Positions 18,590 through 27,477 of a DNA stretch of 64,000 nucleotides are shown here, one piece after another (position 1 is the first letter of the stretch; the number at the start of each line of letters is the position of its first letter). This stretch comes from Tenacibaculum pacificus (lineage in GTDB: Bacteria > Bacteroidota > Bacteroidia > Flavobacteriales > Flavobacteriaceae). Location of the stretch: assembly GCF_027941775.1 (NCBI RefSeq), contig NZ_CP115917.1:2399001-2463000 (forward strand), in the 5' to 3' direction. The position numbers and the translations under genes were made by a program. The notes under the pieces are model-generated. The model did not search any database and was not told where the DNA came from. It worked only from the letters and a program-made list of their open reading frames with translations.

Positions 18590-19003
18590 TCATATAATAA
18601 AAACTTCATGAAGTACCTGAATATCAAAAATTAAATCAGGCGGAGTGTAATCAGTATGTGATACATCTTGTTTTTCAAGAGCTTGAAAAGGTAATTTATA
18701 AGACGCATAAAAAGCAAGAACAAACTTTACTTTATCAAAACTTATTTTATCTAAAGAATCTTTAAATATTTCATCTTGACCTTTAATTTGTTCTACTTCA
18801 TCTTTACAACATTCTTTTTTCTTAATTATAGTTTCGCAAGTATCATTATTTGATATACTACCGCAACTATCTGCATTACCTAAATAAGAAATATCAACTA
18901 AAAAATCGCCACAATAATGCTTTTCTACACTAAAAGAAAAGGTAGAAAATAATACTAGCAAAGCTAATAATATGGTTGATATTTTAATAAAAAGAAGTTT
19001 CAT
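18590..19003 (-). CDS. HYC_CC_PP family protein
   Basis: 137 aa. An N-terminal membrane/signal helix (residues 5-25) is followed by the three motifs that name the family: HYC (29-31), CC (65-66) and PP (121-122). Cysteine pairs and the conserved neighbourhood (TonB receptor plus HMA protein) point to metal handling at the envelope, although the biochemical role is not established. It is the first gene of the minus-strand unit, preceded by a -7 promoter match at 19010-19017. Confidence 0.85.
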   Translation of the reverse strand: MKLLFIKISTILLALLVLFSTFSFSVEKHYCGDFLVDISYLGNADSCGSISNNDTCETIIKKKECCKDEVEQIKGQDEIFKDSLDKISFDKVKFVLAFYASYKLPFQALEKQDVSHTDYTPPDLIFDIQVLHEVFII

Positions 19004-19009
19004 CTATTG

Positions 19010-19017
19010 CAAAGGTA
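19010..19017 (-). promoter_or_regulatory. Promoter -7 element (TACCTTTG) of the metal operon
   Basis: A minus-strand consensus TAnnTTTG lies immediately upstream of the HYC_CC_PP start codon, giving a very short leader. No clear -33 box. Confidence 0.55.
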
Positions 19018-19032
19018 CAAAAAATCATTTTT

Positions 19033-19065
19033 TTTGTTATTTAATAATACTTACGGTTATTTTTG
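19033..19065 (+). promoter_or_regulatory. Promoter of the GAF-domain gene
   Basis: TTTG at 19033-19036, a 21-bp spacer and TATTTTTG at 19058-19065. The ATG follows 45 bp downstream. Confidence 0.65.
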
Positions 19066-19110
19066 TAAGCTCTTTATTTAAATAACCAATAAGATACTAA
19101 ATTTTTAATT

Positions 19111-19563
19111 ATGAACTTACAAGATTTAAAAAATAATATAAATAATATTGCAGAAAGTAATACTACAAAGGAACAAAAGTTACAACAAATTTGTGACTAC
19201 TTAGCAGGTAAAGTGTCCTATTATGACTGGGTAGGATTTTATTTTAAAAACGGAGACAAAGACGAATTAAAATTAGCACAATTTAATGGCGAACCTACTG
19301 ACCATATAATTATACCTTTTGGAAAAGGAATTTGTGGACAAGTAGCTGTTAGTAATGAGAATTTTGTTGTGCAAGATGTTACAGAACAAGATAATTATAT
19401 TTCTTGTGGATGGAAAGTAAAATCAGAAATTGTAATTCCTATTTTTGTTGATAATCAAAATATTGGACAAATTGATATTGATTCTCACACCGCTAATATT
19501 TTTACATCAGATGATGAAGCTTTATTAGAATATACCTGTAAAAAAGTAGCTTTATTCATTTAA
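19111..19563 (+). CDS. GAF-domain protein, free methionine-R-sulfoxide reductase-like
   Basis: 150 aa, a single GAF domain. Motifs IPFGKGICGQVA and YISCGWKVKSEIVIP match the free Met-(R)-sulfoxide reductase (fRMsr) pattern. Cys75 and Cys99 are 24 residues apart, as are the second and third cysteines of the fRMsr triad. The first cysteine of that triad is His65 here. Activity on free methionine-R-sulfoxide is therefore plausible but not assured. The gene is monocistronic with its own promoter and purH has a separate one. Confidence 0.8.
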   Translation: MNLQDLKNNINNIAESNTTKEQKLQQICDYLAGKVSYYDWVGFYFKNGDKDELKLAQFNGEPTDHIIIPFGKGICGQVAVSNENFVVQDVTEQDNYISCGWKVKSEIVIPIFVDNQNIGQIDIDSHTANIFTSDDEALLEYTCKKVALFI

Positions 19564-19578
19564 AATAATAAAATAATT

Positions 19579-19610
19579 ATTGTATAACCATTAGGCTTTT
19601 AGTAGCTTTG
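19579..19610 (+). promoter_or_regulatory. Promoter of purH
   Basis: ATTG at 19579-19582, a 20-bp spacer and TAGCTTTG at 19603-19610. The purH ATG lies 22 bp downstream. Confidence 0.6.
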
Positions 19611-19632
19611 TAAGCTTAACAAAACAACAACA

Positions 19633-21159
19633 ATGAGCAACGAAAAAACTATCAAATCTGCACTAATTTCAGTCTTTCATAAAGACGGATTAGAACCTAT
19701 CGTAAAAAAATTGAACGACTTAGGAGTAACTATTTACTCTACAGGAGGAACAGAATCTTTTATAAAAGACTTAGGTATTAATGTAGTACCTGTTGAAGAA
19801 GTAACTTCTTATCCTTCTATTTTAGGTGGACGTGTCAAAACATTACATCCAAAAGTATTTGGAGGTATTTTAAATCGTCAAGATCATGATGGTGATGTTG
19901 CTGAAATGAAAGAATATAACATTCCTCAATTAGATTTAGTAATTGTTGATTTATATCCTTTTGAAAAAACAGTAGCTTCTGGAGCTCCTGAACAAGATAT
20001 TATTGAAAAAGTTGATATCGGTGGAATTTCATTGATTCGTGCAGCTGCTAAAAACTTTAAAGACACTATTATTGTTTCTTCAATGGAACAATACGGAAGT
20101 TTTTTAAACACTATTACTGCAAGTAACGGAACAACTACAATTAGTGATAGAAAAAAATTAGCTGCTAAAGCTTTTAATGTTTCTTCTCATTACGATACTG
20201 CTATTTTTAACTACTTCAATGAAGATGAAGTTGTTTACAAAGCAAGTGAAACTACTTCTAAAACTTTAAGATATGGTGAAAATCCACATCAAAAAGGATA
20301 TTTCTTTGGTGATTTAGACGCAATGTTCGATAAATTACACGGAAAAGAATTAAGCTACAATAACTTACTTGATGTTGATGCTGCTGTAACTTTAATTAAC
20401 GAATTTAAAGGAGAAGCACCAACATTTGCTATTTTAAAGCATAATAATGCTTGTGGTTTTGCACAAAGAGAAACTATTTACCAAGCATATACTGATGCCT
20501 TAGCTGGTGACCCTACTTCTGCTTTTGGTGGAGTTTTAATTTCAAATACTAACGTAGATAAAGCTACTGCTGAAGAAATTCATAAATTATTTTGTGAAGT
20601 AGTAATCGCTCCTTCTTTTGATGAAGATGCTTTAGCTATTTTAAAAGGTAAGAAAAACAGAGTTTTATTAATTCAAAAAGAAACAGCTTTACCTGCACAA
20701 ACAGTTAGAACTGCTTTAAATGGTGTTTTAGTACAAGATAAAGATACAATTACTGATAAATTAGAGGATTTATCGTATCCTACTGATACAAGACCTACTA
20801 CTGCTCAATTAGACGATTTATTATTTGCATCTAAATTATGTAAAAACACTAAATCGAACACAATTATTTTAGTGAAAAACAAGCAATTGTTAGCTGGAGG
20901 AACAGGTCAAACTAGTAGAGTTGACGCATTAACACAAGCAATTACAAAAGCAAAGACTTTCAATTTTGATTTAAACGGAGCGGTAATGGCAAGTGATGCT
21001 TTTTTCCCTTTCCCTGATTGTGTAGAAATCGCAAAAAACGCAGGAATTGTAAGTGTAATTCAGCCAGGAGGATCAATTAAAGATCAATTAAGTATTGATT
21101 ATTGTAATAACAATAATGTTTCTATGGTTTTTACAGGAACAAGACATTTTAAACATTAA
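19633..21159 (+). CDS. purH: Bifunctional AICAR transformylase / IMP cyclohydrolase
   Basis: 508 aa, full family length. It carries the last two steps of de novo IMP synthesis. The N-terminal MGS-like IMP cyclohydrolase domain (1-~145) contains STGGTESFIKD and GRVKTLHPKVFGG. The AICAR transformylase part contains RYGENPHQKGYF, the catalytic-region KHNNACGFA, and DPTSAFGGV, and ends GTRHFKH. It is cytosolic, starts 22 bp after its promoter, and no other purine gene is adjacent. Confidence 0.97.
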   Translation: MSNEKTIKSALISVFHKDGLEPIVKKLNDLGVTIYSTGGTESFIKDLGINVVPVEEVTSYPSILGGRVKTLHPKVFGGILNRQDHDGDVAEMKEYNIPQLDLVIVDLYPFEKTVASGAPEQDIIEKVDIGGISLIRAAAKNFKDTIIVSSMEQYGSFLNTITASNGTTTISDRKKLAAKAFNVSSHYDTAIFNYFNEDEVVYKASETTSKTLRYGENPHQKGYFFGDLDAMFDKLHGKELSYNNLLDVDAAVTLINEFKGEAPTFAILKHNNACGFAQRETIYQAYTDALAGDPTSAFGGVLISNTNVDKATAEEIHKLFCEVVIAPSFDEDALAILKGKKNRVLLIQKETALPAQTVRTALNGVLVQDKDTITDKLEDLSYPTDTRPTTAQLDDLLFASKLCKNTKSNTIILVKNKQLLAGGTGQTSRVDALTQAITKAKTFNFDLNGAVMASDAFFPFPDCVEIAKNAGIVSVIQPGGSIKDQLSIDYCNNNNVSMVFTGTRHFKH

Positions 21160-21193
21160 TCATATTCAATGTGAAATACCCGCAGATTTTAAC

Positions 21194-21201
21194 TAGATTT
21201 G
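21194..21201 (+). promoter_or_regulatory. Promoter -7 element (TAGATTTG) of the mre operon
   Basis: A consensus TAnnTTTG lies 39 bp before the mreB start, in the 81-bp gap after purH. No clear -33 box. Confidence 0.45.
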
Positions 21202-21240
21202 TGAGAGCACATTAGAAACAAGTAAAACAACGGACTTTAT

Positions 21241-22269
21241 ATGGGATTCTTCGATTTTATGACGGAAGATATTGCAGTCGATTTAGGTACTGCAAACACA
21301 CTTATAATCCACAATGGAAAGGTTGTCATTGACAATCCTTCCATTGTTGCACGTAACCGATTGACAGGTAAAATTATTGCTACCGGTCATGAAGCTAGCA
21401 GAATGCAGGGGAAGACTCGTGAAAATATAAAAACAATTCGTCCGTTAAAAGATGGGGTTATTGCAGATTTTCAGGCATCTGAAGAAATGATTAAAGAATT
21501 TGTTAAACAAATTCCGGCTATTAAACGAAAACTTTTCCCTCCTTCTTTAAGAATGGTTATTTGTATTCCTTCAGGAATTACGGAAGTTGAAAAACGTGCT
21601 GTAATTGATTCTGGTCGTCATATGAATGCCAAAGAAATTTACTTAATTTATGAACCAATGGCAGCTGCTATTGGGGTTGGTATTGATATTATGGAGCCTA
21701 AAGGAAACATGATTATTGATATCGGTGGTGGTACTACTGAAATTGCTGTAATTGCACTTGCTGGTATTGTATGCGATCAATCTGTAAAAGTTGCTGGTGA
21801 TTTATTTACTAGTGATATTATGTATTATATGCGTACACAACACAATTTATATGTGGGGGAAACTACTGCTGAGAAAATAAAAATACAAATAGGTTCTGCT
21901 ACTGAAGATTTAGAAAGTCCACCTGATGATATGATGGTGCAAGGACGAGATTTATTAAGTGGTAAACCAAAACAAGTACAAGTTTCATATAGAGAAATTG
22001 CAAAAGCTTTAGATAAATCAATATTACGTATTGAAGATGCTGTAATGGAAACTTTATCTAAAACACCGCCTGAATTAGCTGCCGATATTTATAATAGTGG
22101 TATTTATTTAGCTGGTGGTGGTTCTATGCTTAGAGGATTAGACAAGCGTTTATCTAGAAAAACAGATTTACCAGTTTATGTAGCAGAAGACCCTTTACGT
22201 GCAGTTGTACGTGGAACAGGTATTGCTTTAAAAAACCTTGAAAAATACAAATCTGTATTAATCAAATAA
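21241..22269 (+). CDS. mreB: Rod shape-determining protein MreB
   Basis: 342 aa, bacterial actin. Phosphate-1 motif DLGTANTL lies at residues 14-21, phosphate-2 DIGGGTTEIAV near 160, and the adenosine motif is GGGSMLRGLD. An amphipathic N-terminal stretch (MGFFDFMTEDI) fits membrane association. It is the first gene of the elongasome operon mreB-mreC-mreD-PBP2-rodA, with gaps of 17 bp or overlaps through mreD, and it organises lateral wall synthesis. Confidence 0.97.
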   Translation: MGFFDFMTEDIAVDLGTANTLIIHNGKVVIDNPSIVARNRLTGKIIATGHEASRMQGKTRENIKTIRPLKDGVIADFQASEEMIKEFVKQIPAIKRKLFPPSLRMVICIPSGITEVEKRAVIDSGRHMNAKEIYLIYEPMAAAIGVGIDIMEPKGNMIIDIGGGTTEIAVIALAGIVCDQSVKVAGDLFTSDIMYYMRTQHNLYVGETTAEKIKIQIGSATEDLESPPDDMMVQGRDLLSGKPKQVQVSYREIAKALDKSILRIEDAVMETLSKTPPELAADIYNSGIYLAGGGSMLRGLDKRLSRKTDLPVYVAEDPLRAVVRGTGIALKNLEKYKSVLIK

Positions 22270-22286
22270 ATTTTTAATGATTATTT

Positions 22287-23108
22287 ATGCAACAGCTTCT
22301 TTATTTCCTTCAGAAGTATAAAAATTTCTTATTTTTTCTATTTCTAGAAATTATTGCTGTTGCATTAATGATTAATAATCATTCTTTTCACAGGAGTAAA
22401 TTTATTAGTTCTACGAACTTTATAACTGGTAGTTTTTATGAAAATTCAGCTAATTTTTCTGAATATCTTCATTTAAAAACTAGAAATAAAGAACTTGCAG
22501 AAGAAAACATGCTATTAAAAAATAAAATAGCAAAATACTACTCGGCTATTGATTCTGTAAAAACAACTACGGATACCTTAAATTCTAATCAAGAATTTTT
22601 ATATACAAAAGGTAAAATAATCAATAACTCATACAAAAATGCCAACAATTTCATCACTATAAATAAAGGGGGTAATCATGGAATTACTTCAGAAATGGCG
22701 GTTATCAATAATAAAGGAATTATTGGTATTACAGATAATGCAAGCAACAGATACGCAAGAGTTCAATCTATTTTAAACTCTAAAAGTAGTATTAATGCAA
22801 GCTTTAAAAACAATAATTATTACGGTACATTAAAATGGAATGGTGACAATTATAATATAGCACAATTAACAGATATTCCTCGACAAGCTATTTTTAAAAT
22901 TGGAGATACTATTATTACAGGTGGTAAATCTACTATTTTTCCAAAAGGAATTCCTATTGGTACTATTAATGAAATTCCTAATAAATTATCCGCTTCATAT
23001 AATATTGATATAAAATTATTTAATGATATGGCTAATTTAGGACACATCTATATTATTACAAATCTTCATAAAGAAGAAATTAAAAGCGTAGAAAACACAA
23101 ATGAATAA
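22287..23108 (+). CDS. mreC: Rod shape-determining protein MreC
   Basis: 273 aa. One N-terminal membrane helix (~residues 11-30) and a coiled coil (KELAEENMLLKNKIAKYY) precede a beta-rich periplasmic domain. That domain carries NKGGNHGIT, VINNKGIIGIT and GDTIITGGKSTIFPKGIPIG, all standard MreC segments. MreC links MreB/MreD to PBP2. It overlaps mreD by 8 bp, suggesting translational coupling. Confidence 0.93.
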   Translation: MQQLLYFLQKYKNFLFFLFLEIIAVALMINNHSFHRSKFISSTNFITGSFYENSANFSEYLHLKTRNKELAEENMLLKNKIAKYYSAIDSVKTTTDTLNSNQEFLYTKGKIINNSYKNANNFITINKGGNHGITSEMAVINNKGIIGITDNASNRYARVQSILNSKSSINASFKNNNYYGTLKWNGDNYNIAQLTDIPRQAIFKIGDTIITGGKSTIFPKGIPIGTINEIPNKLSASYNIDIKLFNDMANLGHIYIITNLHKEEIKSVENTNE

Positions 23109-23607
23109 AACAATTTACATCATATTCTTATTTGTTTTTTTATTACTGTTACAAGTTCTTGTGCTAAATAATATTTTATTTTTAGGATATATCAATCCTT
23201 ATTTATACATAGCTTTTGTTTTTTTATATCCATTAAATAAAAATAGATTACCTTTTTTCATTAGTTCTTTTTTATTAGGTTTATGTGTAGATGCTTTTTG
23301 TAATTCTGGTGGAATTCACGCTTTTTCAATACTATTTATAGCATATATAAGACTTTCTTTTGTAAAGGCTATTTTCAAAAAAAATGAAGGAGATTACTTA
23401 TTATTCGACTTAAAATTAGAAACATTTGGGCAAGTTTTTAATTACACTGTAATTTTAACACTAATTCATCATTTTATTTTATTTAGTTTAATTAATTTTA
23501 GCTTTTATAATATTCCTAAAGTACTTATGAATACTCTTTATTCAAGTATCTTTACATTAACATTATATTTTTTAGGAAGTTTTATCTTCAGAAAAAAACT
23601 AAAATAA
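23101..23607 (+). CDS. mreD: Rod shape-determining protein MreD
   Basis: 168 aa integral membrane protein with about five hydrophobic helices. The segment FLLGLCVDAFCNSGGIHAFS is the usual MreD core. It is assigned by this motif, its size, and its place between mreC and PBP2. Its ATG overlaps the mreC stop. Confidence 0.9.
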   Translation: MNKTIYIIFLFVFLLLLQVLVLNNILFLGYINPYLYIAFVFLYPLNKNRLPFFISSFLLGLCVDAFCNSGGIHAFSILFIAYIRLSFVKAIFKKNEGDYLLFDLKLETFGQVFNYTVILTLIHHFILFSLINFSFYNIPKVLMNTLYSSIFTLTLYFLGSFIFRKKLK

Positions 23608-23665
23608 ATATTAATAGATTAAAAATTACTGTGATTTACTTTATTAAAAGTACACAGAACACAAA

Positions 23666-25549
23666 ATGAAACGAAGCTTATTACTCCTCTTTTTAATTAC
23701 ACTTGTTGGTTTCATTTATATCGGTAGATTATTTCAACTACAAATTATTCGCGGAGCAAACCCAAATCCGATACAAAGTTCAGCTATTAAAATTGAATAT
23801 GATTATCCTGAACGTGGCTATGTATATGATCGTAATGATAAATTATTAGTTGCTAATCAGCTTTCATATGATGTAATGGTTATCCCTAAAAATGTTACAA
23901 CTTTAGATACTTTAGAATTTTGTAAGCTGCTAAAAATCGATAAAAAAAGTTTTAAAAAACGCTACAAAAAAGCAGAAAATTTTGCACGTTGGTTGCCTTC
24001 TGTATTTTTAAAACAATTAGCCAAAGAAGATTTTGCTTATCTACAAGAAAAACTACCCAAATATAAAGGGTTTTATATTCAAAAACGTATTATCCGAAAT
24101 TATCCTGTTAAATCTGGGGCAAATGTTTTAGGTTTTATTGCCGAAGTAAATGAGCAAAAAGCAAGAACAAATAATTATTACGAACAAGGAGAATTAATCG
24201 GGAAATTAGGCGTTGAAAAACAATATGAAAAAATACTTAGAGGAGTTAAAGGTCGAAAATTCTTCAAAAGAAATAATTTAAATAAAATTACAGGCTCTTA
24301 TAAAAACGGATTATACGACACACTTGCCGTTACAGGAAAAGATTTAACATTAACTATTGACAGTGAACTTCAAGCATACGGAGAGCTTTTAATGTCAGGA
24401 AAAAGAGGCGGTATTGTAGCTATCGAACCAAAAACTGGAGAAATTTTAGCCCTTGTAACCGCTCCTTCTTATGATCCTAATTTATTGGTTGGTAGAAAAC
24501 GTTCTCCTAATTCAGTAAAATTATTTAATGATTCTATCAATATGCCTATTTTTGATAGAGGTTTACAAGCAATGTACCCTCCAGGTTCTCCTTTTAAAAT
24601 ACTTAACGGTTTAATCGGCTTACAGGAAGAAGTTATTGATAAAGATTTTGGCGTTTTTTGCCACCACGGATATAGATACGGTAGAGGTAAAAAACAAATA
24701 ATGGCGTGTCATTGTGGAATTACAGGAAGACCGATTCGTTTAAAAACAGCCATTGCAAAGTCGTGTAACAGTTATTTTGCGACCACTTATAAAAAAATTA
24801 TTGATAAATCAGGTAATCCAAAAGTTGGAATGCAAAATTGGAACAAACATGTTGAAAGTTTTGGTCTCGGAAACTACTTAGGCTATGATTTACCCGTTGG
24901 AAGAAAAGGAAATGTTCCTGATTCGGCATTTTATAATAAATGGTACAAAAGTAGATGGAGATCTTCTTATACAATTTCAAATGCCATCGGTCAAGGTGAA
25001 ATATTAACCACGCCAATGCAATTAGCAAATATGACTGTCGCAATTGCTAATAAAGGTTATTTTCATACACCACATATTGTTAAAAAAATTAATAATAAAG
25101 CAATAATAGATACTATTTACACCACCAAAAGGCATACAACTATTCATCCGAAGCATTTTCCGATAGCTATTGAAGCAATGCACGAAGTTTTTACAAAAGG
25201 AACCGCAAGAGGAAGCCAAGTAAAAGGAATTGAAATCTGTGGAAAAACAGGAACTTCAGAGAATAAAATTAAAATGGTCGACGGTAAAAAAGTACAAGCA
25301 AAAGACCATTCTATATTTGTTGCATTTGCTCCAAAAGATGACCCGAAAATAGCAATTGCTATTTTTGTTGAAAATGGAGGATATGGTTCTACAATTGCCG
25401 CTCCGATAACCAGTTTATTGATTGAAAAATATCTGAACGGAAAAACATCAAGAAAATACGTTGAAGATCGTATGATTAATATGAGCCTTCAAAAAGAATA
25501 TGAAAAATTAATTAAAAAGAAAGATACCCTTGCGCCAGGAACGAAATAA
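23666..25549 (+). CDS. mrdA: Penicillin-binding protein 2 (elongation transpeptidase)
   Basis: 627 aa. An N-terminal membrane anchor (5-25) precedes a pedestal/dimerisation domain with RGYVYDRN. The transpeptidase domain has all three catalytic motifs: SPFK at Ser308-Lys311, SCN at 366-368 and KTG at 527-529. It cross-links lateral wall peptidoglycan in partnership with RodA, whose gene overlaps its end by 20 bp. Confidence 0.95.
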   Translation: MKRSLLLLFLITLVGFIYIGRLFQLQIIRGANPNPIQSSAIKIEYDYPERGYVYDRNDKLLVANQLSYDVMVIPKNVTTLDTLEFCKLLKIDKKSFKKRYKKAENFARWLPSVFLKQLAKEDFAYLQEKLPKYKGFYIQKRIIRNYPVKSGANVLGFIAEVNEQKARTNNYYEQGELIGKLGVEKQYEKILRGVKGRKFFKRNNLNKITGSYKNGLYDTLAVTGKDLTLTIDSELQAYGELLMSGKRGGIVAIEPKTGEILALVTAPSYDPNLLVGRKRSPNSVKLFNDSINMPIFDRGLQAMYPPGSPFKILNGLIGLQEEVIDKDFGVFCHHGYRYGRGKKQIMACHCGITGRPIRLKTAIAKSCNSYFATTYKKIIDKSGNPKVGMQNWNKHVESFGLGNYLGYDLPVGRKGNVPDSAFYNKWYKSRWRSSYTISNAIGQGEILTTPMQLANMTVAIANKGYFHTPHIVKKINNKAIIDTIYTTKRHTTIHPKHFPIAIEAMHEVFTKGTARGSQVKGIEICGKTGTSENKIKMVDGKKVQAKDHSIFVAFAPKDDPKIAIAIFVENGGYGSTIAAPITSLLIEKYLNGKTSRKYVEDRMINMSLQKEYEKLIKKKDTLAPGTK

Positions 25550-26807
25550 CATTTTTGAAGGCATCGATTGGTTGCTTATCGTACTATACATTTTACTTGT
25601 TGGTTTCGGATGGATGAATATTTATGCCTCTTCATCAACAGAACATACTAGAGAATTTTTTGATTTTTCAACCAAATATGGAAAACAATTTATTTTTATA
25701 TCCTTAAGTGTTCCTTTAATAATTGGAATCCTGTTTTTTAATTCGAAATTTTATGAACGCTTTTCCGGTGTATTATACGTTTTATCTTTAATATTATTAG
25801 CAGGGATTTTTGTCTTCGGAAAAAAAATTAATGGAGCAACATCTTGGTATAATTTTGGAGGAATTGGACTGCAACCTTCAGAGTTTTCAAAAGCATTTAC
25901 AGCATTAGCACTTGCTAAATTAATTAGTGATAGAAAATATAACCTGAATTTAATTAAAAATCAACTAAAAGCATTTGTAATTATATTCTTACCTGCTTTT
26001 CTTATTGCTTTACAACCTGATATGGGCTCGGTTTTAATCTATTTTGCGTTCTTTTTCGTTTTACATAGAGAAGGATTGAGTTTAAATTATCTTCTATTGG
26101 GTGCTTTATCTGTTATATTATTCATTTTAACCATTTATTTTGGAGCAAATTGGGTTCTTTTAAGCTGTTTAATAATTATTAGCTCAGGTATTGCTTATGG
26201 GCTTTATAAAGACAAACGTTTCTTTCGTTTTAATGCCATTAAAATAATATCATTATATTTATTTACTACTGGATTTATTTTTGGTATTGGATACGCCTAT
26301 GAAAATGTATTAGAACCGCATCAGAAAGATAGATTTGATATTCTTTTAGGAAAAACAACAGATCTTAAAAATAAAGGATATAATACCTATCAATCAGAAT
26401 TAACAATTAGTTCGGGAGGTTTTTTAGGAAAAGGTTTTTTACAAGGTGATAGAACTCAAGGTAAGTTTGTACCAGAACAAGAAACTGATTATATTTATAG
26501 TACCGTTGGTGAAGAATGGGGATTTTTAGGAAGCTCTTTAGTTATCATTTTATTTATGCTATTACTTTATCGAATTATTTATTTAGCCGAAATTCAAACA
26601 AATAAATTTGGAAGAATATATGGCTATGGTATCGCTTCTATTATCTTTTTTCACATTATAGTGAACATAGGTATGGTTATCGGCTTACTACCTACTATTG
26701 GTATCCCTCTGCCCTTTTTCAGCTACGGAGGATCTTCTTTATGGGGGTTTACAGTACTCTTATTTATTTTTATTCGTTTAGATGCTCATAAAAAATACGA
26801 CTTTTAA
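25530..26807 (+). CDS. rodA: Rod shape-determining protein RodA (SEDS glycosyltransferase)
   Basis: 425 aa, ~10 membrane helices. SEDS family features are GATSWYNFGGIGLQPSEFSKA, ALQPDMGSVLIY (catalytic Asp region) and the C-terminal IPLPFFSYGGSSLWGF. It polymerises glycan strands with PBP2. The TTG start at 25530 overlaps the PBP2 3' end by 20 bp. An in-frame ATG is available only well inside the first helix region. It is longer than many RodA proteins because of an inserted hydrophobic segment in the middle. Confidence 0.94.
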   Translation: MRQERNNIFEGIDWLLIVLYILLVGFGWMNIYASSSTEHTREFFDFSTKYGKQFIFISLSVPLIIGILFFNSKFYERFSGVLYVLSLILLAGIFVFGKKINGATSWYNFGGIGLQPSEFSKAFTALALAKLISDRKYNLNLIKNQLKAFVIIFLPAFLIALQPDMGSVLIYFAFFFVLHREGLSLNYLLLGALSVILFILTIYFGANWVLLSCLIIISSGIAYGLYKDKRFFRFNAIKIISLYLFTTGFIFGIGYAYENVLEPHQKDRFDILLGKTTDLKNKGYNTYQSELTISSGGFLGKGFLQGDRTQGKFVPEQETDYIYSTVGEEWGFLGSSLVIILFMLLLYRIIYLAEIQTNKFGRIYGYGIASIIFFHIIVNIGMVIGLLPTIGIPLPFFSYGGSSLWGFTVLLFIFIRLDAHKKYDF

Positions 26808-26915
26808 TAAAATTTTATTTTAATAATTATTTTTATAGATAAAAAACTTAAGTAGTTATTAAAAATGATACACTACTTTTTTTTGATAATGAAAATCATT
26901 AAACATTCTAAATTA

Positions 26916-27095
26916 AGAGCTTGTTTAAATTTCATTTAAAAACCTTTTGTGTCTAAAAAATCGAATCCATCAAACTGAATTTATTTCAGTTTCGCATCCT
27001 GATTTTCGGTAGTTCTTAGTTTTATAGGATGCTGAAATAAATTCAGCGTGACGTTTATATATAATAAAACTATATTTAAAATTTAAACAGGCTCT
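26916..27095. repeat. MITE-like inverted-repeat element, copy A
   Basis: 180 bp with no gene. The termini AGAGCTTGTTTAAATTT (26916-26932) and AAATTTAAACAGGCTCT (27079-27095) form a 17-bp inverted repeat with one mismatch. Inside are two hairpin-forming palindromes, AAACTGAATTTATTTCAGTTT-type and GCTGAAATAAATTCAGC, plus a GCATCCT / AGGATGC pair. A second copy in the opposite orientation lies at 41526-41743. No transposase is nearby, so mobility would depend on an enzyme elsewhere. Confidence 0.85.
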
Positions 27096-27180
27096 AAGAG
27101 CTTTTAGAGATACCTTACCGAAGTATTCAAAATAAATAAACAAGAAAACACTATTAAAAAATATTTTAGTCTTAAAACTA

Positions 27181-27212
27181 AAAAAACCTCAATCTATAAA
27201 GATTGAGGTTTT
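27181..27212 (-). terminator. Terminator of the tRNA-Lys/tRNA-Tyr unit
   Basis: The stem AAAACCTCAATCT / AGATTGAGGTTTT lies directly after the tRNA-Tyr 3' end, with a T-tract on the minus strand. Confidence 0.85.
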
Positions 27213-27213
27213 G

Positions 27214-27296
27214 TGGGGAGAGCAGGATTCGAACCTGCGAAGTCGTAAGACAACGGAGTTACAGTCCGTCCCAGTTGGCCGCTTTGGTATCTCCCC
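27214..27296 (-). tRNA. tRNA-Tyr(GTA)
   Basis: 83 nt. The acceptor stem GGGGAGA/TCTCCCC is perfect. The anticodon stem ACGGA/TCCGT carries loop CTGTAAC with anticodon GTA. A long variable arm is present and the T-loop is TTCGAAT. CCA is not encoded. Confidence 0.97.
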
Positions 27297-27313
27297 AAAG
27301 CTAGAAAAAAAAT

Positions 27314-27346
27314 AAAAGCTTCTCTTATAAATAAGAGAAGCTTTTT
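27314..27346 (-). terminator. Perfect inverted repeat between tRNA-Lys and tRNA-Tyr
   Basis: A 15-bp perfect stem (AAAAGCTTCTCTTAT / ATAAGAGAAGCTTTT) directly follows tRNA-Lys and precedes tRNA-Tyr. It could be a leaky terminator or a processing hairpin, since no separate tRNA-Tyr promoter is evident. Confidence 0.75.
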
Positions 27347-27348
27347 AG

Positions 27349-27421
27349 TGACCGGGCTGGGGCTCGAACCCAGGACCCTCTCCTTAAAAGGGAGATGCTC
27401 TACCAACTGAGCTACCAGGTC
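27349..27421 (-). tRNA. tRNA-Lys(TTT)
   Basis: 73 nt. The anticodon loop CTTTTAA gives TTT; D-arm GCTC/GAGC and T-arm CTGGG/CCCAG are intact. The acceptor stem GACCTGG/CCCGGTC has one non-pairing position (U5 opposite C68). CCA is not encoded. Confidence 0.94.
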
Positions 27422-27446
27422 ATTTATCTTTTCTCCTTAGCGGTTG

Positions 27447-27477
27447 CAAATATACCACCTATTTTTGGTTCTACAAA
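27447..27477 (-). promoter_or_regulatory. Strong promoter of tRNA-Lys/tRNA-Tyr
   Basis: On the minus strand TTTG (27474-27477), a 19-bp spacer and TATATTTG (27447-27454) form an exact Bacteroidetes consensus promoter. Confidence 0.85.
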
